Shown here in pieces: positions 43,632 to 52,347 of a stretch of DNA of 64,000 nt. A model generated the notes under the pieces. The model searched no databases and was not told the DNA's origin. It saw only the letters and a list, made by a program, of their open reading frames with translations. Source of the DNA: JALYUA01 sp038253555 (GTDB lineage: Bacteria > Acidobacteriota > Thermoanaerobaculia > UBA5066 > Gp7-AA6); contig JBBSGZ010000003.1 in NCBI GenBank assembly GCA_038253555.1, positions 1-64,000 on the forward strand. The letters are read 5' to 3'. Position 1 is the first letter of the stretch. Every line of letters begins with the position of its first letter. The translations under genes and the position numbers were made by a program.

Positions 43632-44312
43632 TCAACCACCCGGCCGGAGCACCCGGCGCTCCATTTCGGCCACAACGGCCTCTGGAGTGAGGCTCCCCGT
43701 ATCCAGGACGACGTACCGGCCGTCCAGAGTCAGAGGGGAATCCTCCCGGCCGCTGTCGTCGGAATCCCGCTTCTCCATGTCGCGGAAAACGGCCTCATAG
43801 GGCTGGGGCGTCCCGCGGAGGGCGAGCTCGGCCGTCCGCCGGGCGGCCCGGATCTCCGGAGGCGCCGTCAGGAAGAACTTGAACGGGGTTTCGGGAAAGA
43901 CGCGGGTGCCGATGTCCCGCCCTTCCAGCACCCCCCCCCGCTCCCGTCCCAGCCTTTGCTGCTCGGAGACGAGCCGCCGCCGGACGGCCGGGATGGCCGA
44001 TACGGCGGAGGCGTAGAGCGAGATCTCGGGCTCCCGAATGAGCTCCGTCACGTCACGCCCGTCCAAGAGCACGCGATCGCCTGCGGGATTGGCCGCCAGC
44101 TCCACGCGAACGGACTCGGCGATCCGGGCGGCGGCAGCGGGCTCGGTGATCGGCACCTGGAGGCCTCCGTCGCGGGCAGCCAGGCCGACGGCGCGGTACA
44201 TGGCGCCCGTGTCGATGTAAGGAACGCCGAGGCGAGTCGCGAGTGCGCGGGCCGCTGTCGATTTTCCCGCCCCGGACGGGCCGTCGATCGCGACGATCAA
44301 CGGCGGCGTCAC
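43632..44312 (-). CDS. cmk: Cytidylate kinase
   Basis: 226 residues from GTG, overlapping the pseudouridine synthase stop as GTGA. P-loop IDGPSGAGKST, then YIDTGAMYRAVGLAA and the nucleotide-binding LLDGRDVTELIREPEI. GRDIGTRVFPETPFKFFL completes the family pattern. It phosphorylates CMP and dCMP. It is followed by rpsA, a very common order. Confidence 0.96.
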   Translation of the reverse strand: MTPPLIVAIDGPSGAGKSTAARALATRLGVPYIDTGAMYRAVGLAARDGGLQVPITEPAAAARIAESVRVELAANPAGDRVLLDGRDVTELIREPEISLYASAVSAIPAVRRRLVSEQQRLGRERGGVLEGRDIGTRVFPETPFKFFLTAPPEIRAARRTAELALRGTPQPYEAVFRDMEKRDSDDSGREDSPLTLDGRYVVLDTGSLTPEAVVAEMERRVLRPGG

Positions 44313-45238
44313 CGGGGGCGCGCCGGGCCTCGCTGGCGCTCCGGCGGGCTGGCCGGACCGCGCCCGTCCTCCGGCGCGCCCCGCCGCTCATCCGCGCGGC
44401 GAGGCCTCTCGCGTCCCCCGGCCGGGCGCGGTCGCCTTGCCGGCGGTTCCTCGCCACCCTTGGGGCCGGCGGCGAGAGAGGCCTTGAGCGCCGCGACTTC
44501 TGCCGCGGTGAGCCGCCGGAGCCGTCCGGGCGGGAGCCCTTCATCGCGGATCGGCCCTATCGCGACCCGCTTCAGCTTGGAGACCTGATGTCCGATCACC
44601 TCGAACATGCGGCGGATCTGGCGGCTTCGCCCTTCCCGCAGCGTGACTCGAAACCAGGCGTTGCCCTCCCCGCGACCCGCCGTCGTGCGGATCGGCGCGA
44701 TCTCGCAGGAGCGGGTCCGGATTCCGTCGAGCACGATCCCGCGCCGCAGCCGCTCGAGGTCCTTTTCCGAAGGCACCCCCGAAACCTTGACGCTGTATTC
44801 CTTGGCGCATCCGATCGAGGGGTGCGTCACGTCGCGGGCGAGGTCCCCGTCGTCGGTCAGGAGGAGCAGGCCCTCGGTTCCGACGTCGAGGCGTCCGACG
44901 GGACGGACTCCAGCGCGCAGAGTCCCGGGAACGAGATCCATGACGGTGTCCCGCCGCTCGGGGTCCGACATCGTGGTCACGTATCCCTTCGGCTTGTTCA
45001 AGAGCAGATATGTCCTCTCCGCAGCGGGAGGACGGATGCGCTTGCCATCGACCTTCACGGCGTCCTTCTCCGGGTCCGCGCGGTCGCCCAGGGAAGCGAC
45101 CTGCCCGTTGACGGAGACGCGCCCCTCGCGGATCCACTCCTCCGCTTCGCGGCGCGAGGCGAGCCCTGCGCGGGAGAGCACTTTCTGAAGGCGCTCGACT
45201 CCGTCGCCTCCGCTCACTGCGGGACGCTTATTCGCCAT
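44309..45238 (-). CDS. rluB: Ribosomal large-subunit pseudouridine synthase, RluB/RsuA type
   Basis: 309 residues. An N-terminal S4 RNA-binding domain (GLASRREAEEWIREGRVSVN) is followed by the catalytic motif GRLDVGTEGLLLLT with the active aspartate. The last 60 residues are an arginine/glycine/proline-rich tail, likely unstructured and RNA-binding. By analogy it modifies 23S rRNA around position 2605. The scpA-scpB-rluB-cmk order seen here is conserved in many bacteria. Confidence 0.93.
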   Translation of the reverse strand: MANKRPAVSGGDGVERLQKVLSRAGLASRREAEEWIREGRVSVNGQVASLGDRADPEKDAVKVDGKRIRPPAAERTYLLLNKPKGYVTTMSDPERRDTVMDLVPGTLRAGVRPVGRLDVGTEGLLLLTDDGDLARDVTHPSIGCAKEYSVKVSGVPSEKDLERLRRGIVLDGIRTRSCEIAPIRTTAGRGEGNAWFRVTLREGRSRQIRRMFEVIGHQVSKLKRVAIGPIRDEGLPPGRLRRLTAAEVAALKASLAAGPKGGEEPPARRPRPAGGRERPRRADERRGAPEDGRGPASPPERQRGPARPR

Positions 45239-45255
45239 TGAGGTGTTCGAGCCAC

Positions 45256-45300
45256 AAGGGGACCCTCTCCCCGCGCTCGGGGAGAGGGTTCGAGTGAGGG
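45256..45300. repeat. Short inverted copy of the dispersed intergenic repeat
   Basis: CCCTCTCCCCGCGCTCGGGG followed by AGAGGG is the reverse complement of the core palindrome of the repeats at 22747 and 63886. The flank (TTCGAGTGAGGGGGCGGGCC) also fits their left end in reverse. It sits in the 105-base gap between scpB and the pseudouridine synthase gene, and can form a strong stem on either strand, so it may also terminate or stabilise transcripts. Confidence 0.65.
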
Positions 45301-45343
45301 GGCGGGCCCCGCTCCCGATCGATCGGCGAGCGCTCGTTCGACC

Positions 45344-46249
45344 TCAGTCGTCTTCATCGTCGTCCTCGTCCTCGTCGTCGTCGTCGTCTTCGTCGTCTGC
45401 CTCGTCGTCTGCCTCGTCGTCCACCTCATCTTCGGCGGCGGGGTGGGAGCCGACGATAGCCCTGGCGCCGGGAGATGCGTCGGCGTCGTCCTCTTCCTCG
45501 TCCCCCTCGTGGTCGTGATCCTCCGTCGAGCCGAGGCCCGAAACGAGGCCGGCCGCGCCGGCCGCGGCGATCGGGAGGGAGCCGTCTGAAACCGTGGCGG
45601 CGAGGTCCTCTTCGATCTCCTCGGGGCGAGGCAGCTCTTCGAGCTCGTTCAACCCGAATCGCACGAGGAAGTCGGGTGTCGTCTTGTAGAGGAACGGCGT
45701 CCCGACCACGGCTTTCTTTCCCGCCGTCGTGATGAGCTTCTTCTCGAACAGCGTCTTTAAGACCGACGCGGAGTTGACGCCGCGGATGTCCTGGACCTCC
45801 GGGAGGGTGATCGGCTGGCGGTACGCGATGATCGCGAGGGTCTCGAGCGCGGCGAGCGAGAGTCGGCTGCGCTCGCTGACCTCGTGGAAGCGGCGCAGGA
45901 GAGAGTCGAACTCGGGCCGCGTCACGAAACGCCACCCGCCGCCGACGTGCTCGAGGCGCACGCCGCGGTGAGGAGCGTCGGTTTCGGCCGCGAGCGAGGC
46001 GAGGGCTTCGCGGACCGCCTCGGGCGTCGCTTCCAGAACGCCGGCCAGGTCCCGCTCGGAGACCGGGCGCGGCGAGGAGAAAAGGACCGCTTCCGCGGCG
46101 TCGCGGATCTTCTCGGCCCGGGTCTCCCTCGGCTTTTCGACCGCCGGAGGTTCTCCCGGCGCCGTCCCCTGGCCGGCGGGCGCGTCGCCGGTTTCGGGGG
46201 CCGCGTCCGGCGTCTGCGCGGGCGTCTCTTCGGACGCGGTGGAGGTCAT
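45344..46249 (-). CDS. scpB: Segregation and condensation protein B, with a long acidic tail
   Basis: 301 residues. The two winged-helix domains (about 40-200) contain EAVLFSSPRPVSERDLAGVL, LAALETLAIIAYRQPITLPEV and VGTPFLYKTTPDFLVRFGL, all typical. The last 80 residues are almost entirely Asp/Glu, encoded by GAC/GAG/GAT triplet runs. ScpB usually is about 180-200 residues, so the tail is unusual. It binds ScpA and helps the SMC condensin. ATG at 46249 lies 7 bases after the scpA stop. Confidence 0.92.
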   Translation of the reverse strand: MTSTASEETPAQTPDAAPETGDAPAGQGTAPGEPPAVEKPRETRAEKIRDAAEAVLFSSPRPVSERDLAGVLEATPEAVREALASLAAETDAPHRGVRLEHVGGGWRFVTRPEFDSLLRRFHEVSERSRLSLAALETLAIIAYRQPITLPEVQDIRGVNSASVLKTLFEKKLITTAGKKAVVGTPFLYKTTPDFLVRFGLNELEELPRPEEIEEDLAATVSDGSLPIAAAGAAGLVSGLGSTEDHDHEGDEEEDDADASPGARAIVGSHPAAEDEVDDEADDEADDEDDDDDEDEDDDEDD

Positions 46250-46256
46250 CGTTTTC

Positions 46257-47021
46257 TCACCGGTAAGTATCCCGCACCTGGTCGGCCACAAAAGCGACCT
46301 CCGTGCGGGACGCGTGGATCTCCGCAAACGGCGCCGCCTGAAAGACCCGCACCACCCCCAGCCGGATCAGCTCGAGACACGCCAGAAACGAGGTCACCGC
46401 TTCGGCGCGGAAACGCATCGTTCCCAGGAACTCGAGGAGAGGCATGACGCCGAAGCTCTCGAGGCGGTCGACGAGCTCCGTCATCTTGTCGCCGACCGAG
46501 AACCGGAGATGGTGGATCTCCAGCGCCGGCGGGTGGGCGAGCCGGTAGCGGTCCGTGACCTGGCGGAACGTGTCGATCAGGTCGAAGAGGGAGACCTCCA
46601 GCGTCTCCCCGTCCGGCGATTTCGGGATCTCGGTTCGAGGCCGCGACCAGAGTCCCGCGCGGAGGGCATCGATCTCGTGAAACGACTCGGCCGCCTGTTT
46701 GTAGCGCTCGTACTCGAGGAGCCTCCGCGCGAGATCCTGCCTCGGATCTTCCTCGGGCTCGCCGGGGGCGCGCGGCAGGAGCATGCGCGACTTGACGTAG
46801 ATGAGCTCCGCGGCGAGCGCGATGTAGTCGGAGGCGATGTCGAGGTCGAGCTCGCGCATCGCGTCCAAGTACGCCGTGTACTGCTCGGTGATCTGCGCGA
46901 TCGGTATGTCCGTGATGGAGACTTCGTTGACGCGGATCAGGTGGAGAAGGAGATCGAGGGGGCCGGAAAACGCGGGGATGGCGACGGGCGGCAGCGCCTC
47001 GCGGGAGGTCTCTTCGTTCAC
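46257..47021 (-). CDS. scpA: Segregation and condensation protein A (kleisin)
   Basis: 254 residues from GTG, overlapping the protease stop as GTGA. FSGPLDLLLHLIRVNEVSITDIPIA is the N-terminal SMC-binding signature, and IASDYIALAAELIYVKSRMLLP follows. A winged helix lies at the C-terminus (AVTSFLACLELIRLGVVRVFQ). It bridges SMC heads together with ScpB. The smc gene is not in the window. Confidence 0.94.
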   Translation of the reverse strand: MNEETSREALPPVAIPAFSGPLDLLLHLIRVNEVSITDIPIAQITEQYTAYLDAMRELDLDIASDYIALAAELIYVKSRMLLPRAPGEPEEDPRQDLARRLLEYERYKQAAESFHEIDALRAGLWSRPRTEIPKSPDGETLEVSLFDLIDTFRQVTDRYRLAHPPALEIHHLRFSVGDKMTELVDRLESFGVMPLLEFLGTMRFRAEAVTSFLACLELIRLGVVRVFQAAPFAEIHASRTEVAFVADQVRDTYR

Positions 47022-47740
47022 TGGAGGGCCTGGCCGATGACGCGGAAAAACACCCGGAGGACCGGGCTCATGATCCGCCCGAGAATTCCGGACGAAGAGA
47101 GAAGGATCAAAATGAGAAACCCGAACCGGCCGAGCGCCTCGAAGAAGCGGCGCGTCGAAGGTCCCAGGATCGCCGCCAGCACCCAGCTCCCGTCGAGGGG
47201 CGGAATGGGGATCAGGTTGAACACGCCGAGGCTGATGTTCACGATCACGAACTGGAAGAGAAGGTAGGTCAGGGGGGCCACAGCGCCCGCCGCGAACCGA
47301 TGGCCGCGGAGCGCGTCGAAGAGGTCCGGCAGCGACTGGGGAAACATGGACTTGAACCCGACGAGGGCGGCGAGCCCGACGCAGGCCAGGAGCAGATTGG
47401 ACAGCGGTCCGGCCGCCGAGACGCACAGGTCAGCGAGCCTCGGATTCTTCGTGCGGTCGAGACGGACCGGAGTCGGCTTCGCGTACCCGAAGATCAGGCC
47501 GGACGTGAAATACAGAAGGATGGGAAGAACGATGCTTCCGATCGGGTCGATGTGGCGAATGGGATTCAGACTGATACGGCCGAGGTCCTTCGCCGTCGTG
47601 TCCCCGAACCGCAGTGCCGACCAGGCGTGCGCGGACTCGTGGAAGGAGATGGCGAAGAGAATGACGGCGAGCTGGATCGCGAAGTCGACGACCTTGAACG
47701 AAATGGAATCCAAGCGGAAGACTATAAGCCGGGAGCGCAA
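47018..47740 (-). CDS. Site-2-protease-like M50 metallopeptidase (RseP-less short type)
   Basis: 240 residues, about six membrane helices. HESAH (H34, E35, H38) supplies zinc ligands and base, and NLIPIPPLDGS supplies the third ligand aspartate. No PDZ domain is present, so it belongs to the short S2P branch that commonly precedes scpA. The first codon used here is TTG at 47740; an alternative TTG lies 9 codons further in. Substrate unknown. Confidence 0.9.
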   Translation of the reverse strand: MRSRLIVFRLDSISFKVVDFAIQLAVILFAISFHESAHAWSALRFGDTTAKDLGRISLNPIRHIDPIGSIVLPILLYFTSGLIFGYAKPTPVRLDRTKNPRLADLCVSAAGPLSNLLLACVGLAALVGFKSMFPQSLPDLFDALRGHRFAAGAVAPLTYLLFQFVIVNISLGVFNLIPIPPLDGSWVLAAILGPSTRRFFEALGRFGFLILILLSSSGILGRIMSPVLRVFFRVIGQALQ

Positions 47741-47836
47741 GAAACGGTCGTTCGACCGCCTGCGGGCCGTGACGTCGCAGACCGGGGGGTCGGTGCCCCC
47801 CCGGTCCCCCTTCCGGCCGCTGCGCGGGACCCCGGA

Positions 47837-50290
47837 TCAGAACGCCGCCGTGTCCGCCACGCTCGCGAGCTGTCCCGAAGGGTTCGAATACGTCTTCACC
47901 TGCCCGGTCTGAGTGTCCGTCACGGTGATCGTGTACTGGACGTCGGAAAGGGCGCCGTAGAAGACCCAGAACTTGTTGTTAAACGCCCGCCCGTCGACGA
48001 CCTTGATGACGAGCTCCACGTTGTTCGAGGAGAAAAACCAGAAGTAGCCGGTGTCGCCGGTGAGCGCGACCGCCGTCCCCTGCCCGCTCGTCCCCTGCGA
48101 AGGCACCTGCCAGCGGACCTGGACGGTGAAGCGGCTCGCGTTGAGACACAGAGTCTGGGCATTCCCGGCGCAGGCCGCAAGGGCTTCCGCCGACTCGGCG
48201 CGCCGCGACGTCGAAGACTCCTTTTCCCCGGAAGGATCGGTCGCGGAAAGGCTGTCCTCCGCCGGCTGGTCCGGCGCCGCGACGAAAGCTGCCGTGGCTG
48301 GAGTCGCGGTGGCGCCCGCGAACGCGGCGGTGTCGGCGACGCTCGCCAGGTTGCCGCTCGGATTGACGTAGGACTTGATCGTTCCCGTCTGGGTGTCCGT
48401 CACCGTGATCGTGTACTGGACGTCCGAGAGAGCGCCGTAAAAGACCCAGAACTTGTTGTTGAAGGCGCGGCCGTCCACGACCTTGATGACGAGCTCGATG
48501 TTATTGCTCGAGAAGAACCAGAAGTAACCGGTGTCACCGGTCACCGGCACGGCGGTCGCGGCGCCGCTCGTTCCCTGCGACGGAACACTCCAGGAGGCCT
48601 GCACCCGGAACCGGCCCCCGGTCAGACAGAGGGCGGTCGCGCTCGCCGTGCACGGCAGCGTCGCCGCGCGAGAGACTGCGCCGAGAGCGTCGACCTTTCC
48701 GTACCCCCACGTTGTGTTCGGGACGGTTCCCGTGAACGCATCCGACTTCGCCGTCTGCTGCAGAATCTGCTTGACCTGCGCCGCATCGAGCGAGGGGTTC
48801 GCCTGGAGCATCAGGGCGATGATCCCGGTCACCGTGGGGGCCGCCGAGCTGACGGCGTTGGCGATGCCGTAGAGACCGTTCCCATCGCGAATCAGGTTGC
48901 CCCGGAAGGTTGCGTAGTACGATTTGGGGTTATAGGTCGTGACGAGGTTGGAACCGGGCGCGCTCACGTCGACCCCGAGCCGCCCATCGAACGTCGGCCC
49001 GATGCTGCTCCCCTTCCAGATCTCGCCCGGATTTCCTTCTCCGACCAGGCTTCTGGCAACTCCGTCGATGTCCGTCCACGTCGTCTTGTTGATGTAGGCG
49101 TTGGGAGAGATGTTGTTCCGCGCGGCGGCGACATCCCAGACGCTTCCCGCCTCCACGTTGGTGAGGAATCGGTTCGCGTTGAAAGGCGCGCGGATCATCG
49201 CCGGATTCAGGATGGCGTGAAACCGCCCGGACGTGACGGTCGAGCCCGTGAGCGTCACCGTATAGGTCGCGGCGGGACCGGTCAGCCGGATGAAGATCTG
49301 GCGTTTTCCGGTCTGCGCGCCCCAGGAAGTCACCCCGGACCCCCGGTGGTCGTAGAAAAAGTCCGAGGTCTGCTGGGTGTTCAGGTCCAGGTTGGCGGCG
49401 GGCGACGTGTAGGGTCCAAACGTCCCCGACGGACCCTGAATCGTCACGTTCAAACGGTCGGTGTCGGGATACCACGCCTCGAAGGCGAGGGGGTTCGTGC
49501 CGTCGCCCTTCTGGATCTGAATTGCGACCGAGCCGGATTGCGGCACCGTCCCGCCTGCGCGATTGTCGACCCCTCCGTCGTCTCCCGGTCCGTTGACGAA
49601 GACCAGTCCCGGGATCCCCGGTCCGACCGTCGCGTCGACCTTCCGGGCCAGGTCGCTCGTCCCATCCGTCGGACCGCCCTGCGATCCCAGATTCAGAAGC
49701 ATCACGGCGGGCTGGCCGAGCTCACGCGCCTTGTCTCGAACGAAATTGATGGCGAGTGGAATGCGCGCGGGCTGATAAAAGGCGGTCTCCGCGGCCTCGC
49801 CGTCGTGGGCGGGCACTCCGTCGGAGGTGACTTTGACGGCAATGATCGTGGCTTCGGGGGCGATCCCTCTGTACTTGCCGCCGGCGATGTTTCGCCCGTT
49901 CCCCGCCGCGATTCCGGAGGTCGTCGTGCCGTGTCCGACCGCGTCACGGGTGGCGAGGGTCGTCCCGCTGGCGAGCGCCTGGTTGATCTGCGCCCGCGTG
50001 TAGATGGTTCCGAGAGCATACGTATTGCCGGGGGCGGTGGCTCCGCTGTCGTCGGTGAGGTCGAAAATGTAGGCGATGCGCGTCGTTCCGTCCTCGTTTC
50101 GGAAATCCGCGTTTTTCCAGTCGATTCCCCGATCGAGGAGAGCCACGATGACCCCGCGGCCCGTCACGCCGAACTGAGCGACGGCCGCGTCCACGCCCGT
50201 CTTCTGCCGCACCTGGTCCATCGAAAAAGCCGGAGAGACCAGGAGGCACGAGGACAGCGCGAGAAAGAGGATCCGGCGGAGGTTTTTCAC
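47837..50290 (-). CDS. Secreted subtilisin-like (S8) serine protease with two C-terminal repeat modules
   Basis: 817 residues from GTG at 50290, preceded by AAGGAA. Signal peptide: residues 1-23. Catalytic residues: Asp53 (LLDRGID), His120 (GHGTTTSGIAAG), Asn200 (LLNLGS) and Ser481 (AVSSAAPTVTG, in place of the usual GTSMAAPHVAG). A roughly 180-residue insertion with a jelly-roll look (about 250-370) lies before the serine. Residues 547-657 and 707-817 are near-identical modules exactly 160 residues apart, each with a Cys pair, TGDTGYFWFFSSNN and ADTAAF. Such modules end many Acidobacteriota exoproteins; role unknown. A separate promoter probably lies in 50291-50450. Confidence 0.9.
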   Translation of the reverse strand: MKNLRRILFLALSSCLLVSPAFSMDQVRQKTGVDAAVAQFGVTGRGVIVALLDRGIDWKNADFRNEDGTTRIAYIFDLTDDSGATAPGNTYALGTIYTRAQINQALASGTTLATRDAVGHGTTTSGIAAGNGRNIAGGKYRGIAPEATIIAVKVTSDGVPAHDGEAAETAFYQPARIPLAINFVRDKARELGQPAVMLLNLGSQGGPTDGTSDLARKVDATVGPGIPGLVFVNGPGDDGGVDNRAGGTVPQSGSVAIQIQKGDGTNPLAFEAWYPDTDRLNVTIQGPSGTFGPYTSPAANLDLNTQQTSDFFYDHRGSGVTSWGAQTGKRQIFIRLTGPAATYTVTLTGSTVTSGRFHAILNPAMIRAPFNANRFLTNVEAGSVWDVAAARNNISPNAYINKTTWTDIDGVARSLVGEGNPGEIWKGSSIGPTFDGRLGVDVSAPGSNLVTTYNPKSYYATFRGNLIRDGNGLYGIANAVSSAAPTVTGIIALMLQANPSLDAAQVKQILQQTAKSDAFTGTVPNTTWGYGKVDALGAVSRAATLPCTASATALCLTGGRFRVQASWSVPSQGTSGAATAVPVTGDTGYFWFFSSNNIELVIKVVDGRAFNNKFWVFYGALSDVQYTITVTDTQTGTIKSYVNPSGNLASVADTAAFAGATATPATAAFVAAPDQPAEDSLSATDPSGEKESSTSRRAESAEALAACAGNAQTLCLNASRFTVQVRWQVPSQGTSGQGTAVALTGDTGYFWFFSSNNVELVIKVVDGRAFNNKFWVFYGALSDVQYTITVTDTQTGQVKTYSNPSGQLASVADTAAF

Positions 50291-50450
50291 GAAAAATTCC
50301 TTTTTACCGCGTGGCGCGGAACGTCTGATGGGAACGAGCAGCGATGGCTGAGGTGCGGTGACGGGAGTCGTCTCAGGATGGATCGAATGTCGGGAAACTA
50401 TCATGTCGGACCGTCGGAAACCGGGCGATGGACGCGCCGCGATCGGCGAT

Positions 50451-51101
50451 TCAGGACTTTTTCCCGGCCCTGCTTTCGTCTTTCGGAAGGTCGGCAAGGC
50501 CGAGCGTTCTCCGCACTGCGCGGAAGTACTGCACCGGTTCCTCCCGCCAGGCTTTCTCCTGCGCCCAGGCCGGAAACTTTCCTCCGAGATCTCCCAGATA
50601 GGTGTACGTCAGCCGGCAGGAGTCGGCGCCGGCGGGTTCGACGCGCGTTTCCCCGGAGACGCGCTCGATCGGCGTGCCTTCGCGTTTGTCCCCGGGCCGC
50701 GCGTCCGATTTCCAGGACAGCAGGTACGCGCCGCCTCCGAACTCCTCGATCCGATACCGTACGACGGCGTCCCGGTTCGTGTAGGGAAACGGGTAAGGCC
50801 ACACGAAATGAATCCGCGCCGAGGCACGGTCTGCCTCGAGGATGTCGGCTTTTTTCACCGCGGGAGAGAAGAGCTCCCGATAGTGCGGGAAGTCAGACAG
50901 GGCGGCGGCGACCCTGGACGCGGGGGCCGGAATCTCCCCGCTGCTTCGGAGCCAGGGCGGGCCGGCCGGCGAACGGGCGATCCGGACCTCGACGCCTCGG
51001 GATGTGAACCAGGGGACGAACTCGACGTCCGCTGGAGCGGCTCCCCCAAGGGCGAGGACGACGGCCGCGAGAGCGAAGTCGGACAGGACGCGGCTCTTCA
51101 T
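50451..51101 (-). CDS. START/SRPBCC-fold exported lipid-binding-type protein
   Basis: 216 residues. A signal peptide covers 1-24. The body has ALSDFPHYRELFSPAVKKADIL, IHFVWPYPFPYTNRDAVVRY and RLTYTYLGDLGGKFPAW, matching the START/polyketide-cyclase-like fold with a hydrophobic pocket. Such proteins bind lipids or other hydrophobic ligands, here probably in the periplasm. It is the last gene of a four-gene coupled operon (radical SAM, DUF547, MauE, this one), overlapping mauE-like by four bases. Confidence 0.82.
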   Translation of the reverse strand: MKSRVLSDFALAAVVLALGGAAPADVEFVPWFTSRGVEVRIARSPAGPPWLRSSGEIPAPASRVAAALSDFPHYRELFSPAVKKADILEADRASARIHFVWPYPFPYTNRDAVVRYRIEEFGGGAYLLSWKSDARPGDKREGTPIERVSGETRVEPAGADSCRLTYTYLGDLGGKFPAWAQEKAWREEPVQYFRAVRRTLGLADLPKDESRAGKKS

Positions 51102-51568
51102 GCCGGCCTCGAGGCGGGAGACCTCGGCGTCACGAGCACGAGGGCGCCGCACAGGGCGGAAAGGATCAGGTCTTCGATCACGGTCGACCAGCCGAGGGGC
51201 CTCGGGAGGAAAACGCCGAAGCAGCCGCAGTTGGCGAGCCGAAGGCCCCGGAGGATCGCCGAAGCCGACCAGGCGGCGTACCCGAGATGCATCCCGAGCG
51301 CCGCGACGGCCGCCGCAAACGGACGCCGCCCGACCACCAGCCAGATGGCCAGCGCGAGCTCCGCGGCGGGGACGAGGACCGCCAGAGGAAGGAGCAGCCC
51401 GTCGGGAAAGGCGTGGTAGGTGGCGAGGACCCGGGCGAAGCCCGGAACATCCAGGAACTTACCGACCGCCGTGACGAAGAGGATGAATGCGATGAGCGCG
51501 CGAAGAATGTTTCCAGTCCTTCGTTTCCCCGGGCCCGACTCCCGATTCCCGCCCGCGCGTCCCGTCAC
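51098..51568 (-). CDS. MauE/DoxX-type membrane protein
   Basis: 156 residues from GTG. Four membrane helices are visible. The first is ALIAFILFVTAVGKFLDVPG and the last two flank NCGCFG, a cysteine pair found in MauE and in related proteins that pair with disulfide or redox partners. MauE helps methylamine dehydrogenase maturation; no such enzyme is present here. It may handle electrons or disulfides for the neighbouring DUF547 and START proteins. Confidence 0.8.
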   Translation of the reverse strand: MTGRAGGNRESGPGKRRTGNILRALIAFILFVTAVGKFLDVPGFARVLATYHAFPDGLLLPLAVLVPAAELALAIWLVVGRRPFAAAVAALGMHLGYAAWSASAILRGLRLANCGCFGVFLPRPLGWSTVIEDLILSALCGALVLVTPRSPASRPA

Positions 51569-52347
51569 CTCTGGTTCAGGGTCCAGTCGTAGGGAATGAA
51601 CTCGACCTTCGCGCCCTCCGGGATCTTCGCTTCGCGGTACCTGTTCGCGTAGGCGACGAGCGACGGCGATTTCTTCAGAAAGTCCTCCGTGTAGAACTGG
51701 AGGATCTGCGAGAAACGAACGTTCCGCGTGTCCGCCGCCACCTGCACGTTGCGGTCCTCATTCAAAAAGTACTGCGCCGTCGCCTCGAGCTCCATTTCGA
51801 GCTGGTCGGCCCGGAACGGCTCCCGCGGAAGGCGAGGACAGCCCCGCACCATGCAGTTCAACGCGAAGTGCACCCGCGGGTCTCCCATCGGACGAACGAC
51901 CTTGTTCTCGAGGTCGTACAGCGACATCTTCTCGCCGCCGACAGCCAGCTTGTTTCGGTAGAAGAACCGGACCTTGACGGCGTTCAAGTCCTTCGGCTGC
52001 CCGGACTCGATCACGTTGTACATCGCGAGCGCGTTATAGGCGTTCAGGTAATACGCCAGCTTCGATTCCTTCGTCGGGAAGGACGCGGGCGTAGTCGCGG
52101 GGCTCACCCGCCCGATCCAGGCCACGTACGCGTCCAGATCCGCGCGGTCTTTCGCGATACCCGCGAAGTCGATCCGTCCCGTCTCGTCGACGTACTTCGA
52201 AAGGACTCGCGCCCACGTCCGATCCGCTTCGGCAGGCGTCGCTGCCGCCGCGGGCCCGGTGGAAGCGCCCCGCGGCGCCGCGACGTTGACCGCGCAGGAT
52301 GCGGCGAAAACGAGAATGAGCGGGAAAAGGGGCGCGATTTTTCTCAT
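51565..52347 (-). CDS. DUF547 lipoprotein
   Basis: 260 residues. A lipobox LVFAASC gives Cys18, so the protein is predicted to be membrane-anchored. The DUF547 domain (about 45-240) has VDETGRIDFAGIAKDR, KLAYYLNAYNALAMYNVIE, HFALNCMVRGCPRL with the two conserved cysteines, and ATAQYFLNEDRNVQV. DUF547 is a papain/transglutaminase-like fold of unknown function. It is coupled to the radical SAM gene upstream by ATGA. Confidence 0.88.
   Translation of the reverse strand: MRKIAPLFPLILVFAASCAVNVAAPRGASTGPAAAATPAEADRTWARVLSKYVDETGRIDFAGIAKDRADLDAYVAWIGRVSPATTPASFPTKESKLAYYLNAYNALAMYNVIESGQPKDLNAVKVRFFYRNKLAVGGEKMSLYDLENKVVRPMGDPRVHFALNCMVRGCPRLPREPFRADQLEMELEATAQYFLNEDRNVQVAADTRNVRFSQILQFYTEDFLKKSPSLVAYANRYREAKIPEGAKVEFIPYDWTLNQR

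Noticed and set aside
47880..47893. GGTTCGAATAC, resembling a tRNA T-arm
   Set aside because: It lies inside the subtilase coding sequence and no acceptor or anticodon stem surrounds it. No tRNA was found in the window.
47300..51007. A 1235-codon open frame on the plus strand
   Set aside because: It is antisense to the M50 protease, subtilase and START genes, is Arg/Gly/Asp-rich without domains, and arises from high GC at third positions.
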